From NCBI GenBank assembly GCA_029689965.1, contig CP121450.1:372001-436000 (forward strand): 64,000 nucleotides of DNA, in the 5' to 3' direction. Below the pieces are notes generated by a model. The model worked only from the letters and a program-made list of their open reading frames with translations, had not been told where the DNA came from and ran no database searches. Of the stretch, positions 9,999-18,978 are shown piece after piece (the first letter of the stretch is position 1; every line of letters begins with the position of its first letter). The DNA comes from Curtobacterium flaccumfaciens (GTDB lineage: Bacteria > Actinomycetota > Actinomycetes > Actinomycetales > Microbacteriaceae). The position numbers and the translations under genes are program-made.

Positions 9999-10023
9999 GG
10001 AACGATCATGCCGTGCGCCACCG

Positions 10024-10203
10024 TCAGTCGAGTTCGACCACGTCCGCGCCGGACGCGTTCGCCTGGACGGAGGCGATGCCGTTCCGGGCACCGGACCTGC
10101 TCGCGTAGCCCTCGGACGTGGCGATGACCTCGCCGTTGGCCGCCTTGAGGTGGAAGCGGTGCTCCCCCTTGGCGTCGGTCCAGATCTCGAACTTCCCGGC
10201 CAT
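10024..10203 (-). CDS. YegP-type (DUF1508) small protein
   Basis: 59 residues, starting MAGKFEIWTDAKGEHRFHLK. The pattern KFEIwtDAkGEhRFHLKAANGEVIATSEGY, split across the reading, is the single repeat of the DUF1508/YegP family, small beta-alpha proteins of unknown function. The ATG at 10203 is chosen because the conserved domain begins there, although the frame is open further upstream. The 25 bp to the polymerase start suggest co-transcription. Confidence 0.75.
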   Translation of the reverse strand: MAGKFEIWTDAKGEHRFHLKAANGEVIATSEGYASRSGARNGIASVQANASGADVVELD

Positions 10204-10330
10204 GTCGACTCCTCGCGCCGATCCGATGGTGCCCGTTGTCCGCCGTGCGGAGGCAGTCCGAAGTACGCGGTCTGTCCGCTGTGCGCGGTGTTCCTCGCAC
10301 GCTACTGCGTCGGGTCGGATCCCGGAAGGG

Positions 10331-10567
10331 TCATTCGCGAGTCTTCCGCTGGCCGTCGTGCTCCCGCGGTGTCGTGCCGCCCGGGCGGACGGCCGCGGTG
10401 TCGGCGACGTCGATGCGGACGTCGCCGTCCTCGGCGCGGGAGACCTGCACCCGGGGATCGGCGTCGTGTGCGTCGGAGCCGGACATACGGCGGAACGTGT
10501 CCTGCCGACGCTCTTCGAAGGACATGTCGACACCGTCGTCGAGGTGGTCGCGGTCGGGCTTCGTCAT
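10331..10567 (-). CDS. Small hydrophilic hypothetical protein coupled to the acyltransferase
   Basis: 78 residues, highly charged, with MSFEERRQDTFRRMSG near residue 15. I do not recognise a family. Its ATG overlaps the stop of the upstream acyltransferase as ATGA, so translation is probably coupled; this also fixes the start. It has no membrane segment or Cys. The middle (PRVQVSRAEDGDVRIDVAD) suggests one beta hairpin. Function unknown. Confidence 0.55.
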   Translation of the reverse strand: MTKPDRDHLDDGVDMSFEERRQDTFRRMSGSDAHDADPRVQVSRAEDGDVRIDVADTAAVRPGGTTPREHDGQRKTRE

Positions 10568-11558
10568 GGCTGCGACGCTACGCCCGGCGTCCTGGCGTTC
10601 TGCCCGGTTCGTGGTCGTCCCTGTCCCTGTCCCTTGTCCTTGTCCCTGGCGTCCTTGTCGTCCCGGTTGTCCCTGTTTTCCCAGTCCCGACGTTTCCGGC
10701 CGTCCGTGCCCGGCGTGTGCGCCTGGATGGGGGCGGTGCCGGTGCGGACCGTCCAGTGACCGCCGGCGGCCCACCGTGCGCGGACGGCCGCTGCGAGACG
10801 GCCGGGTCTCGGCTCGGGCTCGGTGGGCCCAGGCTCGGTGGGCGCGGGCTCGGTGGGCCCAGGGTCGGTGGGCCCAGGGTCGGTGGGCCCAGGGTCGGTG
10901 GGCCCAGGCCCACGATCGGACTCACGGAGGACGAACTTCGCCACGCTCTCGTCGCCCTCGGTGGCGTCGTCGGGCCCCGGAGGGTCGAGCCGGAAGCGAC
11001 GGGCGAAACGCACGAGGTTGGCATCCGGCCCGAGCACCTCGATCAGCCCGGGTCGAGGATCCACGATCGGCACTGCCACCACTCGGCCACGCGCTCCGGA
11101 GCGAGGGCGCTCAGGACCGCCGGCGCCTCGGCGAAGGAGCGGTCGCAGGCTCCGACGTCGAGCGGCCCGGACTCGGGGATGTGCACGCCCCACGCGGAAC
11201 GTCCGTCCGCGAGGGTGTCGCCGATCTCGAACTGCAACCTGCCGACGGTCACGACCCGGCCAGTGAGGACCGCGCAGAACCAGTCGAGTCCTGTCCCGCG
11301 GAGGCCGTACCGCGCCAGTTTGCGGTCGACGTCCGCAACACTGTCGGCGGCTTGCTCTGCACTCGCACCGTGGCTCCGGAGCCACGACTCGGTCTCCGGT
11401 CGTACAGCGTGGAGCGCGTCCACGATCGCGGCGTCCCGGTCCGGTTGCCGTACGTCGGCGACGCTCGACTCGAGCAGGGCTGCGACCTCGGCGGGGCGCG
11501 GCACGGTGCCGATCGCGCCGGCGAGTACCTCGACCGTCGCGGCGTTCCCCCTCGTCAT
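10564..11558 (-). CDS. GNAT-like acyltransferase domain protein with Pro-Thr repeat insert (frameshifted)
   Basis: About 331 residues with one lost base near 11045. The signature HIPESGPLDVGACDRSF followed by CRSWILDP and LGPDANLVRFARRF matches the actinobacterial acyltransferase family with NAT_N and GNAT_C domains. Between FVLRESDRG and LAAAVRARWAAGGHW lies an insert of PGPT(D/E)P repeats, encoded by six 15-bp units at 10818-10907. A further hydrophilic tail rich in Asp, Lys and Gln follows. ATG 11558 is the first codon after a 17-bp repeat array. The acyl substrate is unknown. Confidence 0.65.
10818..10907. repeat. 15-bp in-frame tandem repeat, six units
   Basis: Six units of the type GGTCGGTGGGCCCAG. 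The last three, from 10863, are identical and the first three vary by one to three bases. The unit length keeps frame and encodes the PGPTDP/EP repeats of the acyltransferase on the minus strand. Near-identity of units suggests recent slippage and possible length polymorphism between strains. Confidence 0.8.
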
Positions 11559-11675
11559 GCGCTGGCCGTCATCATGCACTCCCTGTCGTCGTGCGCTGGC
11601 CCTCGGCGTGCGCTGGCCGTCGGCGTGCGCTGGCCGTCGTCGTGCGCTGGCCGTCGTCGTGCGCTGATGGTCGTC
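11557..11675. repeat. 17-bp tandem array, seven units
   Basis: Seven consecutive 17-bp units, consensus GTGCGCTGGCCGTCGTC. The outer units are diverged and the middle ones nearly identical. The unit is not a multiple of three and lies between the permease stop (11683) and the acyltransferase start (11558), so it is non-coding. It occupies the place where the acyltransferase promoter or leader would be. Slippage could alter expression of that gene. Confidence 0.75.
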
Positions 11676-11682
11676 ATCGGCC

Positions 11683-12564
11683 TCACTTGAGTCCCGACGA
11701 CGCCAGGCCGTCGATCACACGGCGCTGCAGCACGATGAACATGATCAACACGGGCGCCATCGCCATGAGGCTCGCCGCCATGAGCACGGGGTAGTCGATC
11801 GTCCGGTCGCTCGACAGGGTCGCCAGGCCCGCGGCCAGCGGCATGTCCTCGGCGCGGGTCGACACGACGAGCGGCCACAGCAGTTCGTTCCACGACCAGA
11901 GCACCGTGGTGATGGCCAGCACGCTGATCGACGGCCGAGCCAGCGGGAGCATGATCCGCCAGAACGTCTGGAACGGGTTCGCGCCGTCCATGCGCGCTGC
12001 TTCCTCGAGTTCGGGCGGCAGGTTGAGGAACGCCGTCCGCATGAGGAACGTGCCGAAGGCGCTGAACAGCCCCGGCGCGACGATCCCCATGAGGGTGTCG
12101 AGCCAGCCGAGGCCCTGCACGATCTGGTACTGCGAGATGAGGTACACCTGCGACGGCACGAGCAGGATGGACAGGACGATCGCGAGCAGGATCGCACGGC
12201 CCTTGAACCGCATCCGCGCGAAGGCGTAGCCCGCGAGGGTGCAGAGCACGATCTGCGCGAGGGTCCGGATGATCGTCACCATCACCGAGGTGCCGAGCTG
12301 GCTGAGGAACGGCAGACGTTCGAACACCTGCGCGTAGTTCTGCCACTGCAGTTCGCCCGGCCAGAACGTCGGGGTGACCGACTGCACCTGCGCATTGGTG
12401 GAGAGCGACATGATGATCTGCCAGAGGAACGGGAACGCCATCACGAACCCGCCGACGCCGAGCACCAGGTGGATCCACCAGTGGCTGCCACTCCGCCTGG
12501 CCCGCCGTGACCGGGACGCGGCCCGTGCCGGGTCCGTACCCGGACCGATCGTCGTGCTGGTCAT
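11683..12564 (-). CDS. Carbohydrate ABC transporter permease, MalG type
   Basis: Intact, 293 residues with six predicted membrane helices. The ABC permease loop is seen as EEAARMDGANPFQTFWRIMLPLARP (shown here as EEAARMDGA and FWRIMLPLARP), the EAA motif that contacts the ATPase. It is a CUT1-family sugar permease. Its ATG overlaps the stop of the partner permease as ATGA. No ATP-binding gene is in the locus; CUT1 systems often use a shared MsiK-like ATPase encoded elsewhere. Confidence 0.9.
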   Translation of the reverse strand: MTSTTIGPGTDPARAASRSRRARRSGSHWWIHLVLGVGGFVMAFPFLWQIIMSLSTNAQVQSVTPTFWPGELQWQNYAQVFERLPFLSQLGTSVMVTIIRTLAQIVLCTLAGYAFARMRFKGRAILLAIVLSILLVPSQVYLISQYQIVQGLGWLDTLMGIVAPGLFSAFGTFLMRTAFLNLPPELEEAARMDGANPFQTFWRIMLPLARPSISVLAITTVLWSWNELLWPLVVSTRAEDMPLAAGLATLSSDRTIDYPVLMAASLMAMAPVLIMFIVLQRRVIDGLASSGLK

Positions 12565-13546
12565 GACTGCACCCACTTCCGCTGGAACCGGAACTGCACG
12601 AGCGTCACGATGCCGATGAGGACGAAGATCACCATCGCGATCGCCGCCGCGAAACCCTTGTCGTTGTCGATGAACCCGGCGCTGTAGAAGTAGAAGACGA
12701 GGGACATCGTCTTCGGGATCACCGGGTTGGAGCTGCCCAGGATCGCGTAGAGCAGGTCGAACAGCTGGAAGCTCGAGATCGTGGTGACGATCAGCACGAA
12801 GAAGATGCTCGGGCTCAGGAGCGGCACCGTCACCGAACGGAACTGCCGCCACCGTGAAGCGCCGTCGAGCTCGGCGGCCTCGTAGAGTTCCGGCGGGATG
12901 TCCTTGAGACCCGCGCCGAGGATGATCATCGAGAACCCGAGCGAGGACCACAGCCCGACGAGGGACACGGCGACGAGCGCGAACCCGGGCGTCGAGATCC
13001 AGTACGGGCCGTCGACACCGAACCGGCCGAGGAACCAGTTCACGATGCCGTAGTCGCCGTTGAACATGATGCGCCAGACCAGCGCGATGGCCGCGGGCAT
13101 GGCGACGTAGGGCAGGAAGAACAGGACCCGGTAGAACTGGGCGAACCGCAGCCCCGGCGTGTTCAGCAGACTGGCGAGCCACACCGCCACCGGGATGCCG
13201 AGCAGGACGATCACCGTGTAGATCACCGTGTTGAGCAGCGACTGGTACAGCTGCGGGTCGGAGATCAGCCGGACGTAGTTCGCGATGCCGCTGAACGTCG
13301 CGCCGCCGAACACGCCCCACGTGGTGAACGAGTACCAGAAGGTCTGGAGGATCGGCCAGATGTAGAACGTGCCGACGCCGATGAGCAGCGGCAGGACGAA
13401 CAGCCACGGCCAGAAGCCGTCCGTCCGCCGTGCAGCACCGCCCGTCCGGCTGCTCGTCGGGTGCTCGGGGCCCGGAGCCGGGCCGGACGCCTGCTGCGTC
13501 CGGGCCGGGTGTTCGCGGTGGGGTGCCGCTCGGTGTGGATCGTCAC
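12561..13546 (-). CDS. Carbohydrate ABC transporter permease, MalF type (frameshifted)
   Basis: About 328 residues. After a Pro/Ala-rich cytoplasmic N terminus (frame break near 13500), DGFWPWLFVLPLL begins helix 1, and the EAA loop appears as YEAAELDGASRWRQF. It forms the CUT1 sugar channel with the downstream permease and receives substrate from the lipoprotein encoded just upstream. GTG 13546, 10 bases after the lipoprotein stop, is the plausible start because the main frame has no earlier start codon. Confidence 0.85.
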
Positions 13547-13556
13547 GGGTCCGGAC

Positions 13557-14883
13557 TCACCGTTCCTTGGTCAGGGCCGCGTCCATCTTCTGCGCGAGCT
13601 GCTTCGCCACGTCGTCGACCGGGGTCGAGCCGTCGAAGGCGCTCGGCAGGAGGTTCGTCTCGAGGGTGTTCCACGCGGCGGTGTTCTTCGAGACGGGCAG
13701 CGGCTTGGCGTAGTCCACCGCGTCGAGGAAGACCTGGAGGTCGGCGTCCGGCATCGTCTTCGTGAAGGCGTCCTGCGTGCCGTCGTACGCGGGGATCACC
13801 GCGCCCATGTCACCCTGCTGCTGCTGCGCCTTCTTGCTCGCCAGGTAGACCTGGAGCGCCTGGGCCGCGGCCTTGTGCTTGCTCTTCGCGGACACGACGT
13901 TCGAGACACCGTGGATGACCGTCGCCTGCTCCTTGCCCTTCGGCAGCGGGTAGACGACGACGTCCTTCTCGAGGTCCGTGCCGGTCAGGGCGGAACGGAA
14001 CCAGCTACCACCCTGGTACATGGCGAGCTTGCCCGAGGTGAACCACTGGTCGGCCGTGGTGTCGGTGAGCTGCTTGATCGACGGTGACGCCCCCGACTCG
14101 ATGAGGTCCGTCCAGAACTGCAGCCCCTTCTCAGCAGCGGAGGAGTCGTACTCGGACTTCTTGCCGTCCGCGGAGATCACGTTCCCGCCGGCCTGGAAGA
14201 TGGTGTCGTAGTACGTGGTCTGGCCGTCCATGCCGCCGGCGGCCCCGTAGGCGCCCTCGGACTTCAGCTTCTCGGAGAGCCTCGGCACCGGTCTTCTGGA
14301 AGTCGTCCCACGTCCAGTCCTTCGACGGCATGGCCACTCCCGCCTTCTGGAAGAGCGCCTTGTTCATCCAGACCCCGATGGTGTCGAAGTCCTTGGGCAC
14401 GCCGTACTGCGTCTTGTCGTAGGTGTACAGGTCGTTGAGCGCCGACGAGTACTTCGCCGGGTCGATCGCCCCGGCCTTGACCTCACCCGTGATCGGGCGA
14501 AGCTTGCCGTTCGCCGCGTAGAGCTGGAAGTTGGGTCCGTTCATCCAGAACACGTCCGGCAGCGTGTCGCTCGACCCCTGCGTCTGCAGCTTCGTCCAGT
14601 AGCTGGCGAACGGGGTCACGTCCACGTTGACCTTGATGTTCGGGTACTCCTCGTTGAACCCCTCGAGGTTCGCCTTGATCGCCTTGACCTGGTTCTCGTC
14701 CCAGACGGCGTAGGTCAACGTCGCCTTGGTGTCCTTGGCTGCCTTGTCGTAGTCGCCGCCGGAACCGGCGGCACCGGAGGACGTGCTGCAGCCGGCGAGG
14801 AGCGCGGCGGCACCGATCGCGGCGACGGCGCCGAGGAGCGCGCGGCGGCGGCCACGGCCCTTCGCGGAGGTGGTTGCGGGCAT
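13557..14883 (-). CDS. Extracellular sugar-binding lipoprotein of the ABC importer (frameshifted)
   Basis: About 441 residues with one break near 14283. It has a type II signal peptide: GRGRRRALLGAVAAIGAAALLAGC, of which LLAGC is the lipobox, then a Ser/Gly linker. The mature part is a family 1 solute-binding protein: LTYAVWDENQVKAIKANLEGF, DVFWMNGPN, YGVPKDFDTIGVWMNKALF and KDWTWDDFQKT (fragments). It captures the sugar outside the membrane for the two permeases. It lies 22 bases after the oxidoreductase stop, in one operon. Confidence 0.9.
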
Positions 14884-14905
14884 CGGGTGTCCTTTCGCGA
14901 GTCCG

Positions 14906-16119
14906 TCAGCGCGTGACGGCCGGGGTGGGGGTGGTGAAGTGGGCGATCGTCTCGGCCGGGAGCGGCGGGACGTCGATGGGGACCGAACCGCTGCGGAGCG
15001 ATCGGGTCGCGAGGGCTCCGGCGGCGACGGCGGCACGGGCGGCGATCGGTGAGAGCGTCGTGGGCTCCCCGAGCGCGACGTGGCGGAGGAACTCGGTCAT
15101 CGTCACGAGGTCGGCGTCGGCGTGCCCGGACGCGACGCCGTCGATCGGGTACTCGCGGTCTCCCGCGACGTCCCATCCGCGCCGGTGCGTCCAGACCTTG
15201 ACCACCCCGCCACCGGTGTCGCCGATGTTCTCGAGACGCCCCTCGGTGCCGATGACCGTGTAGTTGCGCCAGTAGTCCGGGGTGAAGTGGCACTGCTCGT
15301 AGCTGGCCTGCACGCCGTTGTCGAGCGTCATCATCACCATGGAGACGTCCTCGACGTCGACGACCGGGTTGAGGCCGGTCTGTGTGAGCGGCGGCCAGTT
15401 GTCGAGGGAGAACCAGTCCCCCATGAGCTCGCCGCTGCGGTCCCGGCGGTCCGCGACGTCGCCGTACACCGAGAGCGATCCCATGCCGACGACCCGCGCC
15501 GTGTCCCCACCGCCGAGGGCGTGGATGACGTCGAGGTCGTGGCTGGCCTTCTGCAGGAGCAGGGAGTTCACCTTGGACCGGTCCGCATGCCAGTCCTTGA
15601 AGTAGTAGTCGCCGCCGTTCCCGACGAAGTGCCGACACCAGACCGCCTTGACCTGGCCGATCTCACCGCGGTCGACGATCTCGCGCATGAGTCGCACCAC
15701 GGCGGCGTGCCGGAAGTTGTGCCGACGTACAGGGGTGTCTCCGTCTCGGCGGCCGTGTTGAGCACGGCATCGGCGTCCTCCACCGTGATGGCGAGAGGCT
15801 TCTCGAGGTACACCGCGATGCCGGCCCGCAACAGGTCGATCGCGATGGCGGCGTGGGTCCAGTCCGGCGTCGTGACGATCGCGGCGTCGACCGCACCGAC
15901 GAGGTCGCCGTGACGCTCGACGACGACGGCGTCCGGGTACTCGGCCCGTGCCCGCTCGCGGCCCTGCTCGGTGACCTCCGCGACGGCGACGACCCGTGCC
16001 TCCAGGTCGGGCGCGGCGTCAGCCGCCTCAGCCACGTGGCGGGCGATCGCCGCCCGCTGCCCCATGCCGACGATGCCGACCCGGAGCGGTCCTGTCGTGA
16101 ACGCGTCACCCATGCTCAT
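14906..16119 (-). CDS. Gfo/Idh/MocA family oxidoreductase (frameshifted)
   Basis: About 404 residues, one lost base near 15715. N-terminal Rossmann fold: RVGIVGMGQRAAIARHVAEAA, then the EKPLAI motif with the conserved Lys. The C-terminal domain has KASHDLDVIHALGG, the usual His-containing block, and a distinctive NWPPLTQTGLNPVVDVEDVS stretch. It is first in the operon with the sugar importer. It could oxidise the incoming sugar, or act as an NAD-dependent glycosidase of the GH109/GH4-like mechanism; the sequence does not decide. AAGGGAG lies 4 bases before ATG 16119, with a second ATG at 16113. Confidence 0.8.
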
Positions 16120-16157
16120 CTCGCTCCCTTGCGTGATTGTGACGCCCATGATGCCGA

Positions 16158-16231
16158 ATCGATCATGAATGCACAATAGGCGCTCAGAGAACGCTCATGG
16201 GGAGCCTGTGGAGGGTTTTACACGATCGAAA
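16158..16231. promoter_or_regulatory. Promoter region of the importer operon with candidate DeoR sites
   Basis: The gap upstream of the oxidoreductase gene holds CGATCATGAATG (from 16160) and, near the DeoR stop, GATCGAAACGTCG (16224-16236). The second resembles GATCGAAAATGACG in the DeoR/SIS intergenic region (17104). Shared GATCGAAA cores at both promoters of the locus are what an autoregulated DeoR protein would leave. It is a weak motif and needs comparison with related genomes. Confidence 0.35.
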
Positions 16232-16277
16232 CGTCGTCCACAGGGCCGCGGCGAGGAGTCCCCGGTGCGGATGCGGC

Positions 16278-17067
16278 TCAGTCGGCGACGACGAGCTCGA
16301 CACCGGCACTCGCGAGCTCGGCGGCGAACGGCGACGAGACGGCCCGGTCGGTCACGAGCGCGTCGATCCGGTCGAGCGGGCAGATGCGCGCGAAGGTCGC
16401 ACGCTCGATCTTGGTCGAGTCCGCGACCACGATGACCCGGCGCCCGACGGAGGCGAAGTGCCGGCTCACCTCTGCCTCACCCTCGTGCATGGTCGTCGCG
16501 CCGTACTGGCCACTGAGGCCGTCGACGCCGAGCACGACGACGTCCAGGGCGAACTCGTCGAGGGTGTCCCGGACGAGGGGGCCGACGAGCTCGTACGACT
16601 GCCGCCGCGCGACCCCACCGGTGACCACGATCTTGACGTTGGCGCGGACGGAGAAGCTCGTAGCCGATGTTCAGGGCGTTGGTGACGATGGTCACCCCGT
16701 ACTCGCCGTCGGCCCGGGTGAACCGCTCGCTCTTCCCCAGCTCACGTGCGACCTCGGTCGTGGTGGTCCCGCCGTTCAACCCGACCGTGTCGCCCGGCTG
16801 CACCAACCGGGACGCGGCACGCGCGATGGCGGTCTTCGCCTCGGCCTGCCGGGCGATCTTGTACTGCAGCGGCAGCTCGTACCCGGCGCCCAGCGCGGCC
16901 GCCCCGCCGTGCGTGCGCGTCACGAGCCGCTGGTCCGCCAGGGTCGCCAGGTCGCGCCGGGCGGTTGCAGCCGAGATCCCGAGCATCTCCCCGATCTCGG
17001 CGATCGACACGTTGCCGCGTTCACTCACCAGTTCGAGCAGGGCGTTGAGCCGCTGTTGCGGAGTCAT
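16278..17067 (-). CDS. DeoR/GlpR-family transcriptional regulator (frameshifted)
   Basis: About 262 residues, one apparent extra T near 16660. The N-terminal winged helix is MTPQQRLNALLELVSERG then ISAATARRDLATLADQRLVTRTHGGA, the classic DeoR signature. The C-terminal sugar-phosphate sensor (DeoRC) has DTVGLNGGTTTTEVAREL, TIVTNALNI and DSTKIERATF. ATG 17067 has a good site (AGGATGG, 5 bases) and is preferred to ATG 17076. Placed between the two arms of the locus, it presumably represses both and is released by a pathway sugar phosphate. Confidence 0.85.
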
Positions 17068-17103
17068 GACGGCCATCCTAGGGCGTCGTCATGCACGCGG
17101 ATT

Positions 17104-17170
17104 GATCGAAAATGACGTTTTGCCCTTCCACCGCGCACGATCGCTCGCTACGATTCCTGATCATCGATCA
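17104..17170. promoter_or_regulatory. Divergent promoter/operator region of the amino-sugar locus
   Basis: Two features sit between DeoR and the SIS gene. GATCGAAA at 17104-17111 is also found in front of the importer operon. TGATCATCGATCA at 17158-17170 is an inverted repeat of TGATC around ATC. TACGAT at 17149-17154 with TTCCAC 17 bases upstream is a possible promoter for the plus arm, so the palindrome would overlap the transcription start. Confidence 0.4.
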
Positions 17171-17199
17171 CACGGATCGACCCGGACCGGAAGGCACCC

Positions 17200-18078
17200 A
17201 TGACCGACACCTTCGTGAGCGCAGAGCTGGCGTCCCAGCCGGAGACCTGGCGCGCCGCCGCTGCGCTCCTGCCGTCGTTCGCCGAGTCGCTCCCCCAGCC
17301 CGGCGACCGCGTGGCCGTCGTCGGATGCGGGACGAGCTGGTTCATCGCCATGAGCTACGCCGTCGCCCGTGAGCAGGCCGGGCTCGGGGTCACCGACGCG
17401 TTCGCCGGTTCCGAGTACCCGGCGAGCCGCGAGTACGACCGGGTGGTCACGATCAGCCGCTCGGGCACCACCACCGAGATCGTCGACCTGCTGCAGGCCC
17501 TCCCGAGCCAGCGCACCGTCCTGCTGACCGCCGTTCCGGACAGCCCCGCGGCGGCGGTCGCCGACGACGTGGTCGCGCTGCCGTTCGCCGACGAGCGCTC
17601 CGTCGTGCAGACCCGGTTCGCCACCACGGCGCTCGCTCTCCTCCGCGCGTCGATCGGCGACGACGTCGACGCCCTCGCGGCACAGGCGGAGACCGCGCTC
17701 GCGCTGCCGATCGACGACCTCCTCGACGCCGAACAGGTCAGCTTCGTGGGCCGCGGCGCAGCGGTGGGCCTGACGTTCGAGGCAGCGCTCAAGACGCGGG
17801 AGGCAGCGCAGTTCTGGGCCGAGTCGTACCCGGCGATGGACTACCGTCACGGGCCGATCGCGATCGCGCAGCCCGGCCGCCTGGTCTGGTCGCTCGGTGC
17901 CGCGCCCGAGGGCCTGGCCGACGAGGTCGCCGCGACCGGCGCCCGCTTCGTGCAGCACGACCTCGACCCGATCGCAGGCCTCGTCGTCGTGCACCGGTTC
18001 GCCGTCGCCCTCGCCGAAGGCCGTGGGCTCGACCCGGACAACCCCCGCTCGCTCACTCGCTCGGTCATCCTCACCTGA
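17200..18078 (+). CDS. SIS-domain sugar isomerase/deaminase, AgaS-like
   Basis: Intact, 292 residues with two SIS domains. The first has VVGCGTSWFIAMSYA and ISRSGTTTEIVDLL, the phosphosugar-binding loops; the second has FVGRGAAVGLTFEAALKTRE (split) and MDYRHGPIA. This is the arrangement of GlmS-type isomerase halves and AgaS. In this context it probably converts galactosamine-6-phosphate to tagatose-6-phosphate plus ammonia, although glucosamine-6-phosphate is possible. Its stop overlaps the next start by one base. Confidence 0.8.
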   Translation: MTDTFVSAELASQPETWRAAAALLPSFAESLPQPGDRVAVVGCGTSWFIAMSYAVAREQAGLGVTDAFAGSEYPASREYDRVVTISRSGTTTEIVDLLQALPSQRTVLLTAVPDSPAAAVADDVVALPFADERSVVQTRFATTALALLRASIGDDVDALAAQAETALALPIDDLLDAEQVSFVGRGAAVGLTFEAALKTREAAQFWAESYPAMDYRHGPIAIAQPGRLVWSLGAAPEGLADEVAATGARFVQHDLDPIAGLVVVHRFAVALAEGRGLDPDNPRSLTRSVILT

Positions 18079-18978
18079 TGTCCGCCGAAGGCGCGGTGCT
18101 CGGGGTCGACGTGGGCGGCACGGGCATCAAGGCCCGGTTGACCGACGCCGACGGCCTCGTCCTGGACGAAGCCCGGGTACCGACGCCGCGGAACGACCCC
18201 GATGCCGCGCGGCTCGCCGACTGCGTGGCGGATCTCGCGTCGCGGGCCCTCGCCCGCGGGCCGCTCCGCGCGATCGGCCTCGTGACACCCGGCGTGGTCG
18301 ACGAGCGGGCCGGCACCGTCGTCCTCGCGGTGAACCTCGGCTGGCACGACGTCCCCGTCCGCCAACGCGTACGCGCTGCACTCTCGGAACGGGGGTTGGA
18401 CGTCCCTGTCGCCTTCGGACACGACGTCCGCGCCGGTGCCGTGGCGGAGACCTCCGGTACGGATGCCGCACTCACACGCGGGTCGGTCGCGTTCGTCCCG
18501 GTCGGTACCGGCCTCGCGAGCGCCCTCGTCGTGGACGGCTCGGTCGTCCCGGGCGACGGCTGGGCGGGTGAGATCGGCCAGGTCCGCATCCCGTCCGGTC
18601 CGCATGCCGGCCTCCGGGTCGAGGAGATCGCCTCGGCCGGGGAGTCGCACGGCGATCGGGTTCGGCGTCCGCGCACGAGGCGATGCTCCGAGTTCGAGCC
18701 GGCGACCCGATCGCCACGGAAGTCTGGGCCGAGTGCGTCGCCGTGCTCGCGGACGCCCTGGTGTGGACCACTGCGGTCGCCGGGTGTCACACCGTCGTGG
18801 TCGGCGGGGACTGGCGGAGTCCGGGCCGCTGCTGTTCGACCCGCTGACGACCGCCGTGGCCGAGCGACTTGCCGGCCTGCGGGCTCCCGCCCTCGTCCCG
18901 GCACGACACGGCGACGCCGCCGGTGCCATCGGGGCGGGGTTGCTCGCACGACGGACGATCGCCGGAGCTCCGGCATGA
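18078..18978 (+). CDS. ROK-family sugar kinase (frameshifted)
   Basis: About 300 residues, bases lost near 18650 and 18808. ATP-binding DVGGTGIKA opens the protein and the catalytic Asp lies in FGHDVRAGAVAE. VPVGTGLASALVVDG and GWAGEIGQVRI follow. There is no N-terminal HTH, so it is a kinase and not a ROK repressor. The CxCGxxGC zinc motif of many ROK proteins is not seen. It likely phosphorylates the incoming N-acetylhexosamine at O6. Confidence 0.8.

Noticed and set aside
10801-10910. The 15-bp repeats as a CRISPR array
   Set aside because: Units are contiguous without spacers and in frame with a protein; no cas genes are present.
11557-11675. The 17-bp repeats as a CRISPR array or coding repeat
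   Set aside because: There are no spacers, and 17 is not a multiple of three, so neither reading is supported.
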